Notes under the pieces: generated by a model
Seen by the model: the letters and a program-made list of their open reading frames with translations, nothing else
Told to the model about the DNA's origin: nothing
The model's database searches: none
Source of the DNA: Lysinibacillus pakistanensis
GTDB taxonomy: Bacteria; Bacillota; Bacilli; Bacillales_A; Planococcaceae
Length of the DNA stretch: 64,000 bases
Assembly: GCA_001312325.1 (NCBI GenBank)
Contig: BBDJ01000011.1
Span: forward strand, 73,878-137,877
Reading direction: 5' to 3'
In this document: piece after piece, positions 1 through 10,231 of the stretch
Position numbering within the stretch: position 1 is the first letter of the stretch
Layout: each line of letters starts with the position of its first letter
Position numbers and translations under genes: made by a program

Positions 1-1770
1 ATTATTGGTGGGAACGTATTATTTGAAGAACTTCAATTAGAAGTGAATACTGGAGAGCATGTTGCTATTGTTGGCGTGAACGGAAGCGGGAAAACGACTT
101 TATTACAGCTATTATCTGGTTTAGATACACCAGATAAGGGACGGATTATAAAAAGTAAGGAAGCGACCATTGGCTATCTTCATCAAATTCCGCAATATCC
201 TATGCTATCTGTAAAGCAAGTGCTAGAGGAGGCATTTACTGAAATTTATGCATTGAAGGCAAAGATGACAAAGCTAGAGCAGAAAATGCAGGAAGCTGTA
301 TCTGATAAGGTTCTTGAGCAATATGGTCATGTGCAGGAACTATTTATGCTGCAGGGAGGCTATGAGATTGATGCACAATTGGCGATGATTGCTAATGGCC
401 TTGGAATTACACCATTACTTGAGCAACCTTTTACTAGCCTAAGCGGTGGAGAGAAAACAAAGGTGATGCTAGGGCAAATCCTTTTAAGTAATCCTTCTAT
501 TTTGCTATTAGATGAACCAACCAACCATTTAGATATGCAGGCAATTGAATGGCTGGAAAATTATGTGCGGAACTTCGCAGGGATAGTGATTGTTGTATCC
601 CATGATCGCCATTTTATGAATCAAATGGCTCAAAAGATTATAGAAATTGAAGATGGCGAGGCATTTACGTATATTGGCAATTATGATGCATTTGTGAAAC
701 AAAAAGAAGCGAAGGTTGAACAGCAATTTGCTGAATTTGAGGAACAGCAAAAGAAAATAAAAAAAAATGAAGGAAACCATCAAGCGTTTAAAGCAATGGG
801 CAAATGAAGCGAATCCACCGAACGCCTCCATGCATCGACGTGCTAAAAGTATGGAAAAGGCATTAGCTCGAATCGATCGGGTCAAGAAGCCGTCAACGAA
901 GAAGAAAATGAATTTAGCCCTGACAATGGCTGAGCGTAGTGGTAAAGAGGTTGTGCAAATGAAGCAATTAGCCATGCATTTGATAAGCCGCTATTAAAGG
1001 AATGCGATTTGTCTGTCTACTTCGGAGAACGACTGGCGATTGTAGGTGGTAATGGCAGTGGTAAATCAACATTATTAAAAATGATACTTGGTGAGGTCAT
1101 ACCAAACGAAGGCATTTGTCGTGTTGGTAGCAGTGTAAAAATAGGCTACCTTTCGCAGCAGTTTGAGCATGAGCATCCATCGATACGTTTAATTGATGCC
1201 TTTCGAGAAAGTGTCTCAGTATCAGAGGCGGAGGCACGTCATTTACTGGCTCAATTTTTATTTTATGGCTATGACGTTTTTAAGAAGGTGAAGGATCTAA
1301 GTGGTGGCGAAAAGATGCGCTTACGTCTAGCCCAGTTAATGCATGAGGATATCAATTTATTAATACTCGATGAGCCGACCAACCATTTAGATATTGAGGC
1401 AAGAGAGGTATTGGAGGATACTTTGGAATCCTTTGAGGGAACTATTATTGGCGTGTCTCATGACCGCTATTTCCTTCAAAAGATTTTTACAAAAGTCGGA
1501 TGGATCAGGCATGAAACTATTCAAGTATTTGAGGGTGACTATGAGTGGGCAAGGAAAAAACATGCTGAACTAGTAGAAGTACCTGTTATCAAAGAAATAA
1601 CAGAAAAGACCATGAGTGCTAAGAAAGAGCTACCTATTGAGCAACAAATTGAAAAGCTTGAACTAAAATTAAAGGAACCAACACTTGCTAAGGAGCAACG
1701 TCAAAAGCTTGAACAGCAGTTAGAGGTTTTATTTGAAAGATGGATTGAGGAAGGAGAAGAACATGTATAG
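1..1770 (+). CDS. ABC-F family ATPase (5' end outside window, frameshifted)
   Basis: A tandem two-ATPase protein without membrane segments, as in the ABC-F family. Members act on the ribosome in translation or antibiotic protection. The reading frame is already open at base 1, so the first few dozen residues lie upstream. ATPase 1 has Walker A GVNGSGKTT, signature LSGGEKT and Walker B LLLDEPTNHLD. ATPase 2 repeats these (GGNGSGKST, LSGGEKM, LILDEPTNHLD), with a charged helical linker between and a charged C-terminal helix. The frame breaks in the A-run at 759-767 (one base extra) and near 961 (one base short, GG to G), and the reading is otherwise continuous. The stop overlaps the next gene's start by 8 bp, so the two are probably cotranscribed. 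Whether it protects against an antibiotic cannot be told from sequence. Confidence 0.85.
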
Positions 1771-2554
1771 TTTAGAACATATTATAGAGCTAGATCTTCA
1801 TTATCTTAAAGGTTTTAGCAAGATGGAGACATGTGAGGATGGCGTATTATTTTACAATGAGGATAACCCAACATATTACGATGCAAATCATGCACATATT
1901 TGGCGTAAAATAAATAATCCGAATGTGCTATTGAGCAAAATAAAGAAATTCTATCAATCGAAATCACTTATCCCAAGATTATATCTATACAACCTAGAGG
2001 AAAATCAGCCTTGTATAAACGCTTTAGAAATGCATGGCTTTCAATATGAAAGCTTTACAGATGATATACAATGTTGGAATGGTGAGCCCTTATTACTACC
2101 ACATAATCCAGCTATAGGCATCGAACGTGTAACAGATACAAATATTGAGGAAGCAATGGCAGTTGAAATGAGTATTTCAACATTTGGGGAACCTTCATTA
2201 ATAAAGACGGCTTTTCTGCAAACATACCGCTCCCCATACTTTACGTATTATGTATTAAAACTAGACGGAAAGGCATGCTGTACTGCTAAGCTTTTTGTCT
2301 CAGGAAACCAAGGGAGGATTGAAAGTGTAGCCACACTCGAAAGCTATCGAGGGCAAGGGCTAATTGGTTATATCCTTCAGCATATTCAACAGCAGTCAAT
2401 CCAGCTAGGTTTAGAAAATCTTTGGATTATGCCAATAAATGCGCAGGTGGCAAAGGTCTATGACAAGGCAAACTTTAAATCAGTAGGCAAAATAACATCC
2501 ATTCATGCATTTACAGAAGGAAAAAGCATTCATCAAATACGACAAAATTCTTAA
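1763..2554 (+). CDS. GNAT family N-acetyltransferase
   Basis: A 263-residue protein whose C-terminal half carries the GNAT acetyl-CoA binding signature (RGQGLIGYIL, residues about 195-205), followed by a typical helix-strand ending (VYDKANFKSVG). The N-terminal half is a diverged GNAT-like fold. The start at 1763 is preferred because AAGGAGA lies 7 bp upstream; a TTG further upstream is only an extension into the preceding gene. The gene overlaps the stop of the ABC-F gene, which suggests translational coupling. The substrate is unknown. The pairing of an ABC-F protein with an acetyltransferase would suit a resistance pair, but that is inference. Confidence 0.8.
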   Translation: MYSLEHIIELDLHYLKGFSKMETCEDGVLFYNEDNPTYYDANHAHIWRKINNPNVLLSKIKKFYQSKSLIPRLYLYNLEENQPCINALEMHGFQYESFTDDIQCWNGEPLLLPHNPAIGIERVTDTNIEEAMAVEMSISTFGEPSLIKTAFLQTYRSPYFTYYVLKLDGKACCTAKLFVSGNQGRIESVATLESYRGQGLIGYILQHIQQQSIQLGLENLWIMPINAQVAKVYDKANFKSVGKITSIHAFTEGKSIHQIRQNS

Positions 2555-2619
2555 TTTCATAGTGTTGAAAAACTAAATGGTCAAGGGATTCTTTGTGAAT
2601 ATTTAGTCAAAATGAAGGT

Positions 2620-2817
2620 GATTTCCGTTCCAGGCTACTCGCTTTGTTGCTGACGCTTCGCTTTGCTTTCGCACAGAGCAAAGCTTCCTGCGCTGGAGGA
2701 ACGAAGGCTAAGTGCGTCACGTCCTGTGACAACGCCTTCGTGACCAACCTCGTGTTGACCTCAGTTTCCCGTCTGTCTCGCTATCCCACGGGAGTCGAGT
2801 AGCCTTGCACTCCAATC
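2620..2817 (-). repeat. Bacillaceae-type intergenic repeat, copy 1
   Basis: A GC-rich, non-coding block in an AT-rich gap. Read on the minus strand it begins GATTGGAGTG and ends GGAACGGAAATCA, with internal inverted repeats (CTTCGCTTTGCTTT against AGCAAAGC). The same ends bracket copy 2 at 3110-3240 in the opposite orientation. I know similar GC-rich intergenic repeats from other Bacillaceae. The gap between the copies (2818-3109) is AT-rich, carries one isolated TGGATAGAA motif near 2891, and shows no gene. Confidence 0.55.
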
Positions 2818-3109
2818 TGCAATAGTGTGAATTTTAAATATTTTCTTCCTTCAAAAGTAAAGTAAAAGCATATTACTAACCTTCATTAAATGGATAGAAA
2901 AGTGGTGCAATTCTATAGCTTTCAACTTTCATTTTATGTATAAAACTAATTTGTAACTCTACATAAAGCCACTTATTACTGTCGCTCTGCATTCACATAA
3001 ATAAATGTTATTAAAGCTCCATTTTTACACAAAATAGTGATGGCTAAGACTTCAATTTATCACGTTACATTTATGTGAAATGCCAATGAAAATACTATGA
3101 GCAATGGTT

Positions 3110-3240
3110 GATTGGAGTGTAGACTGAGTGACTCCTTGGGGATTCAGCGTCACAGATGTGACCCTGGAGCGAGCAACGCGAGTGAAGCGGCTCATCGGAC
3201 GCCCCCAGGAAAGCACTCTGTCGGAACGGAGATCAACCCC
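3110..3240 (+). repeat. Bacillaceae-type intergenic repeat, copy 2
   Basis: Shares the terminal sequences GATTGGAGTG and GGAACGGA.ATCA with copy 1 but lies in the opposite orientation and has a shorter, different interior. The GC content is well above its surroundings. A short open frame over it (3128-3355) has no ribosome binding site and reads like repeat translation, so I do not call a gene. Confidence 0.55.
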
Positions 3241-3311
3241 TCGTTTTGAAAAAGGGCAATACTTTTTAATTTGTCACCTTCATTTCATTGACATAATAGT
3301 ATTTCAACATG

Positions 3312-3353
3312 AAATTCGCCGTATTCCCAAAGAATATGGCGAATTTATTTTAT
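3312..3353. terminator. Hairpin downstream of nucleotidase gene
   Basis: AAATTCGCCGTATTC and GAATATGGCGAATTT form a 15-bp stem with one G-T pair and a short loop, just past the 3' end of the minus-strand nucleotidase gene. T-rich sequence follows on the plus side. It could serve either strand. Confidence 0.55.
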
Positions 3354-3362
3354 AAAGGTTCG

Positions 3363-4923
3363 TTAAAATGTTACCCGCCAATTATGATTACATGTGGCTT
3401 GAATGATAGGATGCCTTAGAAGATAATCAGCAATCAGCTCTGTCATATCTATTTGTATCTCCTTCACAACAGGTCGATTTCTAAAAAATTCAAAATTACC
3501 TGCTCCTGTTGCACGATAGCTGCTCATCACCACTTCAAATTCTGCCTCCATTTTTATAGGCTCCCCCTGAATGGTTAGCATAGTGACGCGCTCTCCAATA
3601 GGTTTTGAAATATCTAGGATATACTCAATACCCTCCCACATATCATAATTATAAGGTTGTGCCTTTGGATATAGAAATGATTTAGCGACTTTTAGCACAT
3701 CTCCCTCAACTGTAAAATAGGTTGCTGATTGTTCAAGGGCCAGGAGGATGTCCAGCCCAGATAGGCGCAGCACCTTTAAGGTATTTGCGTAAATATAATT
3801 CGTGACTATATCTCGCATTGTTACCGCTTGCTTTAAGCCACCATGCTCATCGTGAAAGAGTGCTGTAGAAGAAATTGCAGCTCCTGATGCTTCCATTTGA
3901 ATACGGTTTATAAATTCTATATAGGGATGCTCTTGAATACGGGCAAGAAACGCATCTCCTACTAGCATATTTCCTTGGATAGTTCCAATTGTCTTATCCA
4001 GCCATGCATCTGTTTTTTGAAAAGTAGGGGAGATCATCTCGCAAACAGTTGCTTCACATACCGTATCTTCCTTCACATACAGTAGAGATGGTGTATGAGC
4101 TATTGAATGAATTCTCTGCTCGTTATCCAGTGTAATAGCTAATTCGATAGTAGCTAAGCAATTGCCCTTAGTGCCAGGCTGAACAACTGATTTTCCGTTG
4201 ATGTTTGAACATATTTCACGATGCTGGTGCCCAGAAATGATGATATCTACTTCTTCAATTTCTGTGCACATACGGTACCCTTGATTTTCTCCATTTTCAT
4301 CTTCCAATAATTCTCCTGTCTCTAGGTCTCGCTCAAATCCTCCATGATAGCAAAGGATGAGAACATCTATTTGTTCATTCGCACGTATCCATTTTGCCCA
4401 ATAGCTTGCACTTGAAAAGGCGTCTTCAAAATGAAGCCCAGAAATATGCTGTGGCTCCTCCCAGTGTGTCACAAAATGGGTTGTCACTCCTATCACTCCT
4501 ATACGAATACCTTCTATTTCCTTAATGATATAAGGCTTTGTCAAAGGCCTGCCGTTTTCCGTTAAAATATTTGCACCTAGCCATGGAAAATCCGATTGGT
4601 TGATGACGGATTGTAACGTAGGTAGTCCATAATTAAATTCATGATTACCAAATACCATGGCATCGTATTGAAGAGCATTAGCCACCTGAATAAATGGGTT
4701 TGGTATGTCCGCTTGAAATCTTTGATGATAAAAGGTCATGGGACTTCCCTGTATAAAATCACCATTATCAAGTAAAAGAGTCGGTCCAGCAAGTCGTTTC
4801 TTTTGAATAATGGATGCTAGCTTGGCTAATCCTAGTGCCTCATTCTGCTCATTGCGAAAGGTAGTAGCATGATATAACCGTGAATATCACTAGTAGCCAA
4901 TATTTGTATAGTTTTAACAGTCA
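3363..4923 (-). CDS. Bifunctional metallophosphatase/5'-nucleotidase (UshA-like, frameshifted)
   Basis: A calcineurin-like phosphoesterase plus 5'-nucleotidase C-terminal domain, about 520 residues. From the start at 4923 the product reads MTVKTIQILATSDIHGY, then, after a one-base shift near 4872, continues through DNGDFIQGSP, FGNHEFNYG, CYHGG and ISGHQHRE, which are the metal-binding motifs of the family. The C-terminal half (from about residue 300) has the nucleotide-binding domain. No signal peptide is visible, so it is probably cytoplasmic like YunD-type enzymes. An AGGG ribosome binding site precedes the start. It is monocistronic and divergent from phnD. Substrate is likely a nucleotide, unproven. 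Confidence 0.82.
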
Positions 4924-5107
4924 TAGAGAGCCCTCCATTAGTTAGTGTAAGTATAGTATATAAGGTTTTTTTTATTCATTTCCATGTCTTTACGATATCA
5001 AAATATTGATTTACGAAATAGAAACATATATTTACGTCCTATTCATACTAGGAAAATATTTACTGTTTATACTGAGGAAGCATTTCAAACATGAGGAGGA
5101 CAATAAT

Positions 5108-6181
5108 TTGAAGAAATTACTATTTTTCGGAATTACATTCATGCTTGCCATATTGCTGATGGCATGTGGAAATGAGGTCTCTAAAACATCTGATGACAAA
5201 GAAACCGTAGATGTTTCCTCAAATGCAGGTGAGAATGAGTCCATAAAAAAATTAACAATTGGCTTTGTACCTTCGCGAGATCCCGATGAAATTATTACAG
5301 CTACGGAACCTTTAAAGGGCTTACTAAAGGACGAGCTAGCAGATTTAGGCTTTGATGTAGGTGAAATTGATATTACTGTAGGAACAAATTTTGAAGCGGT
5401 TGGTGAAGCATTGTCCGCAGGGACTACGGATATTGGTTTAATTCCAGGAGGGACATATGTACTTTATGATGATGGCGCTGAAGTAATTTTAACAGCGACA
5501 CGTGCAGGCTTAAGCAATGATGCAGATAATCCTATTGATTGGAATAAAAATGAGCCTACTGCACCAACAACAGCACAAACGACATCTTATCGAGCAATTT
5601 TAGTTGCAGGTCCATCGGAGAAAGGAAAGGCTTTAGCAGCGAAAGTAAATAATGGTGAGGAATTAACATTTGAGGACTTAAATACTGTTACCTGGAATGT
5701 GATGTCAAGCTCATCCCCGGCAGGCTATATTTATCCAACATTATGGCTACATGAGAAATTTAATAAAACAATTCCTGATTTAGCACAGGTTGTACAGGCT
5801 GATTCCTATGGTAATGCTTTTGCACGGTTAGCTGCTGGTCAAACAGATGTCCTTGTAACGTACGCTGATGCACGTCGCGATTATGAAGAAAGCTGGCAAG
5901 GAGAATTTAATCGCGACGCTTCTATTTGGGAGGAAACCGATTTAATTGGTGTTATGCCTGCAATCTATAATGACACAATTAGTGTAAGTAAAAACTCAAA
6001 AATCATGAGCGATGAATTAAAGAAGGCTATTCAGCAAGCATTTATTAATATTGGGTATTCAGAGAAAGGGAAGGAAGTAATCGCTATTTACAGCCATGAG
6101 GGCTATCAGGTAGCAAAAGACAGTGACTATGACAATGAACGTAAGGCACAGGAGCTAGTTCAAAATCTTGGTTCCAAGTAA
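5108..6181 (+). CDS. phnD: Phosphonate ABC transporter substrate-binding lipoprotein
   Basis: Substrate-binding protein of a phosphonate/phosphite-type ABC importer. I chose the TTG at 5108 because GAGGAGG lies 8-15 bp upstream and it gives a proper lipoprotein signal: basic KK, hydrophobic stretch, lipobox LMAC with the cysteine at about residue 19. An in-frame extension upstream would bury the signal. The mature part has the PhnD features TIGFVPSRDP near the N terminus and SSSPAGYIYP in the ligand cleft. It is first in the phnD-phnC-phnE-phnE order. No C-P lyase or phosphonatase gene follows, so the cargo (phosphonate, phosphite or another oxyanion) is open. Confidence 0.88.
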   Translation: MKKLLFFGITFMLAILLMACGNEVSKTSDDKETVDVSSNAGENESIKKLTIGFVPSRDPDEIITATEPLKGLLKDELADLGFDVGEIDITVGTNFEAVGEALSAGTTDIGLIPGGTYVLYDDGAEVILTATRAGLSNDADNPIDWNKNEPTAPTTAQTTSYRAILVAGPSEKGKALAAKVNNGEELTFEDLNTVTWNVMSSSSPAGYIYPTLWLHEKFNKTIPDLAQVVQADSYGNAFARLAAGQTDVLVTYADARRDYEESWQGEFNRDASIWEETDLIGVMPAIYNDTISVSKNSKIMSDELKKAIQQAFINIGYSEKGKEVIAIYSHEGYQVAKDSDYDNERKAQELVQNLGSK

Positions 6182-6221
6182 ATAGCATGAAAAAGGACTA
6201 ACCATCAAAAAAAATATACGA

Positions 6222-6276
6222 AATCTGCGAGGCTTGCGGCTTATCCGTAGAAAGCCTCGCAGATTCTTAATTTTTA
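6222..6276 (+). terminator. Intra-operon hairpin between phnD and phnC
   Basis: AATCTGCGAGGCTT and AAGCCTCGCAGATT form a perfect 14-bp stem followed by CTTAATTTTT. Its place between phnD and phnC suggests a partial terminator that lets more binding protein be made than ATPase and permease. Confidence 0.7.
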
Positions 6277-6314
6277 ATTCTGATGCAGTTCTTTATCAGG
6301 AATGGAGCGTTACT

Positions 6315-7116
6315 ATGATTGAGTTTAAAGAGGTAGAAAAAAGATACCCTAATGGCTTTCTTGCATTGAATCACATTAACCTTAACATTGAGCAGGGGGA
6401 GTTCGTTGCGATTATCGGTTTATCCGGTGCAGGAAAATCAACTATTGCGCTGTATTAATAAAATGCATGATATTTCAGGGGGAACTTTGCGGGTAAATAC
6501 TATAAATGTGGGTCAGTTAAAGGGTAGGGAGGTACGAAATCTTCGTCGAAATATTGGTATGATATTCCAATCTTTTAATTTGGTAACACGTGTATCCGTT
6601 TTGAAAAATGTCCTAGTTTCCTTTGTTCCTAATATGCCCTTTTGGCGAAAAATCTTTGGTGTTTTTACAAGAAAAGAGAAGCTTCAGGCATTAATGGCAC
6701 TAGATCAGGTAGGCATTTTAGAGAAGGCCTATGTACGAGTCGATCAGTTATCAGGTGGTCAGCAACAGCGTGTAGCCTTGGCACGTACACTTGCTCAAAA
6801 ACCCCAAATTATATTAGCAGACGAGCCAGTCGCATCATTGGACCCTGTAACAGCTAAGCAAGTGATGGAAGATTTTAAACGCATTAATCAAGAATTAGAC
6901 ATGACAATTTTAATGAATATACATCACGTTGATTTGGCATTGGCTTATGCAACACGGGTTATTGGTGTAAGGAATGGGGAAATCGTTTTTGATGGAAAGG
7001 TGAATGAAATCAACGAGGAAACGCTTGCAATTATTTATAATGATACGAAAGAGGGGAGAGGTGTCAACCATCATGCAATGCAAGCTACTATTGCCGAAAA
7101 AAATAGTATTGCCTAA
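6315..7116 (+). CDS. phnC: Phosphonate ABC transporter ATP-binding protein (frameshifted)
   Basis: The ATPase of the importer. Start [12 protein letters not shown] at 6315, Walker A SGAGKST, then a frame break at about 6440 immediately after Walker A, then [13 protein letters not shown]-loop MIFQSFNL, signature [12 protein letters not shown], Walker [12 protein letters not shown] and the H-loop MNIHH. The order and spacing match PhnC. The last 18 codons overlap the start of the first permease gene. The break falls at ACTATTG, not in a long homopolymer, so it is one of the few shifts that might be real. Confidence 0.85.
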
Positions 7117-7887
7117 TGGGAAGGAAGTGCTGGAAAAACGCTCCGTCATGCCTCTACTATGGCTTATCCTCTTTGTTTTAACCTTGCTTTCAATTCGTAT
7201 CACGGGCTTTAGTCTAGAAGTCTTGAGGGATCGAATTGATCAGTTTTTCGTAATTATCCAGCAGATGGTACCACCTAATTGGGGCTATGTAGCGAAGCTA
7301 TGGCAGCATTATTCGATACCATTAAGATGTCATTGCTCGGCTCCGTTGCAGGTGCTATATGTGCTTTGCCTATCGCTATGCTTGCTGCAGCCAATATTAC
7401 CAAAAATAAATGGATTGCGATGTTGAGTAAATTTATGCTGAGCTTACTTCGAACATTACCAACACTAATCATTGCGTTGATTGCAACATTTATATTTGGG
7501 CTTGGAACAATGGCAGGAACCATTGCCATCTTTTTATTCACCATTGCTTATGTGGGAAAGCTTTTATATGAACAAATTGAAAATGTCGATATGGGAGGAT
7601 TTGAGGCTATGCAGGCAATGGGATTGCCAACAATTCAGGCATTTCGCTATGCCATTTTGCCGCAGATTCTCCCAAATTACATATCGACATCATTATTTTG
7701 CTTTGAAGGAAATGTTCGTTATGCATCCATTCTAGGATATGTCGGTGCTGGTGGAATTGGTTTGCTTCTTAATGAAAGCATCGGGTGGAGAAGCTATGCT
7801 AATGTAGGTATGATTTTACTAATGCTTGCTTGTACTGTTTTTATCATTGAATCAACTAGTGAATATTTTCGTAAGAGATTAATGTAG
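7061..7887 (+). CDS. phnE: Phosphonate ABC transporter permease 1 (frameshifted)
   Basis: Integral membrane permease with about six hydrophobic segments and the ABC permease EAA loop (GGFEAMQAMGLP). The GTG at 7061 is chosen because GAGGGGAGAG lies just upstream; it overlaps the end of phnC. The frame shifts by one base near 7303 (a C is missing in TGGCAGCA, expected TGG CCA GCA), joining MVPPNWGYVAKLW to ALFDTIKMSLLGS. The C-terminal part has ILGYVGAGGIG, typical of PhnE. It pairs with the second permease to form the membrane channel. Confidence 0.85.
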
Positions 7888-7897
7888 GGGTGAAGCT

Positions 7898-8705
7898 ATG
7901 AATGCCATCGAAAAGCAATTACATTTACAACCGAATCGACGTATGTCATACTTTCTAACCCTTTTAATTTTAGGTCTGCTATTTATATGGTCCCTATCGA
8001 CGTTACATGTTGACTCAATATCTAACAATGGGACAAAAATAGCAAAAAAATATAGTAGTAGGACTGCTGCAGCCAGATTGGACATTACTATTTAATGCTA
8101 CTATAGGTGGGATTCCTTATTTATTAATTGAAACAATGGCCATTGCCTTTCTTGGTACGATTGTAGGAGCATTTCTAGCAATCCCACTTGCCTTCTTATC
8201 AGCCTCCAATATTGTACCGAAACCTATCGCATTTGTGGTGCGTTTGCTATTAATCGTAATACGTACTATTCCTGCGATTGTTTATGGTCTTATGTTTATT
8301 CGGGTTACAGGTCAAGGGCCATTTGCTGGTGTGCTTACGATGTCGTTAACATCCATAGGCATGCTGTCCAAGCTATATGTTGATGTGATAGAGGATTTGG
8401 ATAAGAGTATATTAGAATCGATGGAGGCTCTAGGCTGTACGCTGATGGAGAAGATTCGTTATGGTATATGGCCACAATTGACGGCGTTATTTTTATCGAT
8501 TGTCATCTATCGTTTCGATATGAATTTGCGAGATGCAACCGTACTTGGTTTAGTAGGAGCCGGAGGAATAGGTGCACCCCTTATTTTTGCGATGAATGCA
8601 TATAAATGGTCTGAGGTAGGTGCTATTTTAATAGGATTAATTTTCCTTATTTTAATTGTGGAATATGTGTCAAACCGTGTGAGAACAAAGCTTGTCAAAG
8701 GATAA
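7898..8705 (+). CDS. phnE: Phosphonate ABC transporter permease 2 (frameshifted)
   Basis: Second PhnE-type permease, 10 bp after the first, with ribosome binding site GGGGTGA. The N-terminal part has one membrane helix, then the frame shifts in the A-run at 8043-8049, after which the product continues NIVVGLLQPDW and four or five further membrane segments. The EAA loop reads ESMEALGCT and the family-typical VLGLVGAGGIG follows. The two permeases share the loop and C-terminal motif and are paralogues, as in other PhnDCEE systems. A terminator follows the gene, ending the operon. Confidence 0.85.
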
Positions 8706-8729
8706 ACCAAGCAAGCTCTTAATATTTAA

Positions 8730-8764
8730 AATCCTGAATAGTATCAACTATTCGGGTTTTTTTA
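8730..8764 (+). terminator. Rho-independent terminator after phn operon
   Basis: CCTGAATAGT and ACTATTCGGG with a short loop, followed by seven T. It marks the end of the phnDCEE transcript. Confidence 0.85.
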
Positions 8765-8876
8765 GCATTGTTCAAAAGAAGATTTTCAAATATTAAAAGT
8801 TTTTTTACTTGAAAAATTGCCGTATTCGATTTATTGTCTTTAGAGATACTTGTTAATTGGACTTGGAGGATATGGA

Positions 8877-9612
8877 ATGCACGGAATTTATATACGCTAT
8901 AATGTCTCAGAAGAAACCCCAGCAGCAAAATGGCCCAAAAAAAATGGATGCATTTGCGTATGTTCAACGAGGAAAACCACAACAAGACAATGACAACTTG
9001 CTGTCGATGGAAGAGCTAAAGAGCCACGCCATCCGCTATATTAAAAGCTTAAAGGACAATGCAAGTGTACATTTAGTAGAGCAACGCAATGGCGAAATTG
9101 AGCACTTTGATCGACGCTATATGGAATCATTAAAGCTTAAGGAAAGCATCGATTCACAGCTAATCAATCTTGAAGAAATCCGTTTACTATTGCAATTGAT
9201 GAATGTCCTTAATCTATCACATGGTTTCGGCGAAAATGCAGGGAAGCTACTACGTCAAATTACCCCATATGCAAAAGAGGTAGAGCACCCAACATTCCAA
9301 ACAACTCGTGTCGAGCGCCATTTTTACTCAGAATTAATTGAGCAAATTGAAGCGATCTATGCACGAATTATGCGTCAGCACAACCCATCCACGACTGAAA
9401 TGCAACAGTCTGAAAAGCTTTGGTCCGCTGTTTGTGAGCAAGCGATTGAAAAGGTGGAGGCACGAATTGAACGACTTTCCTCTATCAAGCTCAAGCATGA
9501 AAAAAAATTGCTAGAGTTTAGTCAATTAAAGCAGCAAAACATCGAGGCAAAGGAACGCCTTGATCTTGCAGTCAATGAACTTGATGTTATTTTAAATGTA
9601 CTAGAATCATAA
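8877..9612 (+). CDS. Unknown coiled-coil protein (frameshifted)
   Basis: I do not recognise this protein. The start at 8877 (MHGIYIRYNVSEE) has TTGGAGG 7 bp upstream, better spaced than the ATG five bases earlier. This frame meets the long downstream frame only after a one-base shift in the A-run at 8936-8943, giving a product of about 245 residues. The body is hydrophilic and rich in Glu, Lys, Gln and Leu heptads (about residues 60-110 and 150-235), consistent with an antiparallel coiled coil, with no membrane segment or signal peptide. It is monocistronic between two terminators. Confidence 0.65.
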
Positions 9613-9633
9613 GGGCTTAAAGCGATTTGAATG

Positions 9634-9705
9634 GGGGTTAGCGATGAGCTAGCCCCACTTTCTGTACACAAAAAGCATCGCTCCATGAGAGTAGATGCTT
9701 TTTTT
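9634..9705 (+). terminator. Tandem terminator hairpins
   Basis: Two successive stems: GGGGTTAGC with GCTAGCCCC, then AAAGCATC with GATGCTT followed by a seven-T run. The second is a classic intrinsic terminator for the preceding unknown gene. Confidence 0.75.
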
Positions 9706-9740
9706 GTGTTTGTAAAACCAAGACTGTATTCAAGGAAGCA

Positions 9741-9768
9741 TTGATAGGTGGTATAAACATGCTACAAT
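9741..9768 (+). promoter_or_regulatory. Candidate sigma-A promoter for small peptide gene
   Basis: TTGATA and TACAAT separated by 16 bp, about 50 bp upstream of the small open frame at 9817. Confidence 0.55.
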
Positions 9769-9816
9769 AAGTACGCAGCATCATGCTGACTCCTTTTTCG
9801 AAAGGAGGTGCACTGC

Positions 9817-9957
9817 ATGCCTAAGTTATCACGACAAGAAAAGAGTAAGGCTAAAAGAGAGAAACAGCGTAAAGATAGACTAGCCATCTTTCGATACGCA
9901 ACAGATCTATTTCGTGTGTTAGATACCATTTACCGTTTCTTTCGTATGATGCTGTAA
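9817..9957 (+). CDS. Small basic peptide, 46 residues
   Basis: A short gene with a near-perfect ribosome binding site (AAAGGAGGTG, 6 bp spacing) and a good upstream promoter. The N-terminal half is extremely basic and charged (KLSRQEKSKAKREKQRKDR), the C-terminal half is aromatic and hydrophobic (RVLDTIYRFFRMML), giving a possible amphipathic helix. I know no function for it. A hairpin follows directly (GGAAGCGTCA with TGACGTTTTCC), and a candidate small RNA runs towards it from the right. This resembles the layout of type I toxin-antitoxin pairs, but the charged N terminus is atypical of such toxins. Confidence 0.65.
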   Translation: MPKLSRQEKSKAKREKQRKDRLAIFRYATDLFRVLDTIYRFFRMML

Positions 9958-10013
9958 AAAAAGGAAGCGTCATTCAGTATTTTTACTGGGTGACGTTTTC
10001 CTTTGGGGAAAAT

Positions 10014-10078
10014 AAAAAACGCCCAAGAGCCACTTGGACGTTTGCACTACATGCGATTCTCACGACAAGAATCTTACT
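10014..10078 (-). ncRNA. Candidate small RNA, about 65 nt
   Basis: On the minus strand a promoter at 10085-10113 is followed by a 5' hairpin (GATTCT, 7-nt loop, AGAATC) and a strong intrinsic terminator (CGTCCAAG, loop, CTTGGGCG, then six T). No start codon with a ribosome binding site lies between. The transcript would converge on the small peptide gene. Predicted only from promoter and terminator; not matched to a known RNA family. Confidence 0.45.
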
Positions 10079-10084
10079 AACATT

Positions 10085-10113
10085 ATAGTAACCCCAACAG
10101 GCAAAACCGTCAA
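10085..10113 (-). promoter_or_regulatory. Candidate promoter for the small RNA
   Basis: Minus-strand TTGACG (10108-10113) and TACTAT (10085-10090), spacer 17 bp; the -10 region overlaps a TATAAT three bases downstream. Confidence 0.45.
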
Positions 10114-10231
10114 GGCTTTAATAGTATACGTAATGTTAGAAGGTGTTATTCTTAAAAAAAGCACTTATTCAATATGATGAACGGGTTTGATTAATTTTAG
10201 ATTTTTCTATCATTTTTCTGAATTTTATATC

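Noticed and set aside
3128..3355. 75-codon open frame on the plus strand
   Set aside because: It lies on the intergenic repeat, has no ribosome binding site and an unlikely composition.
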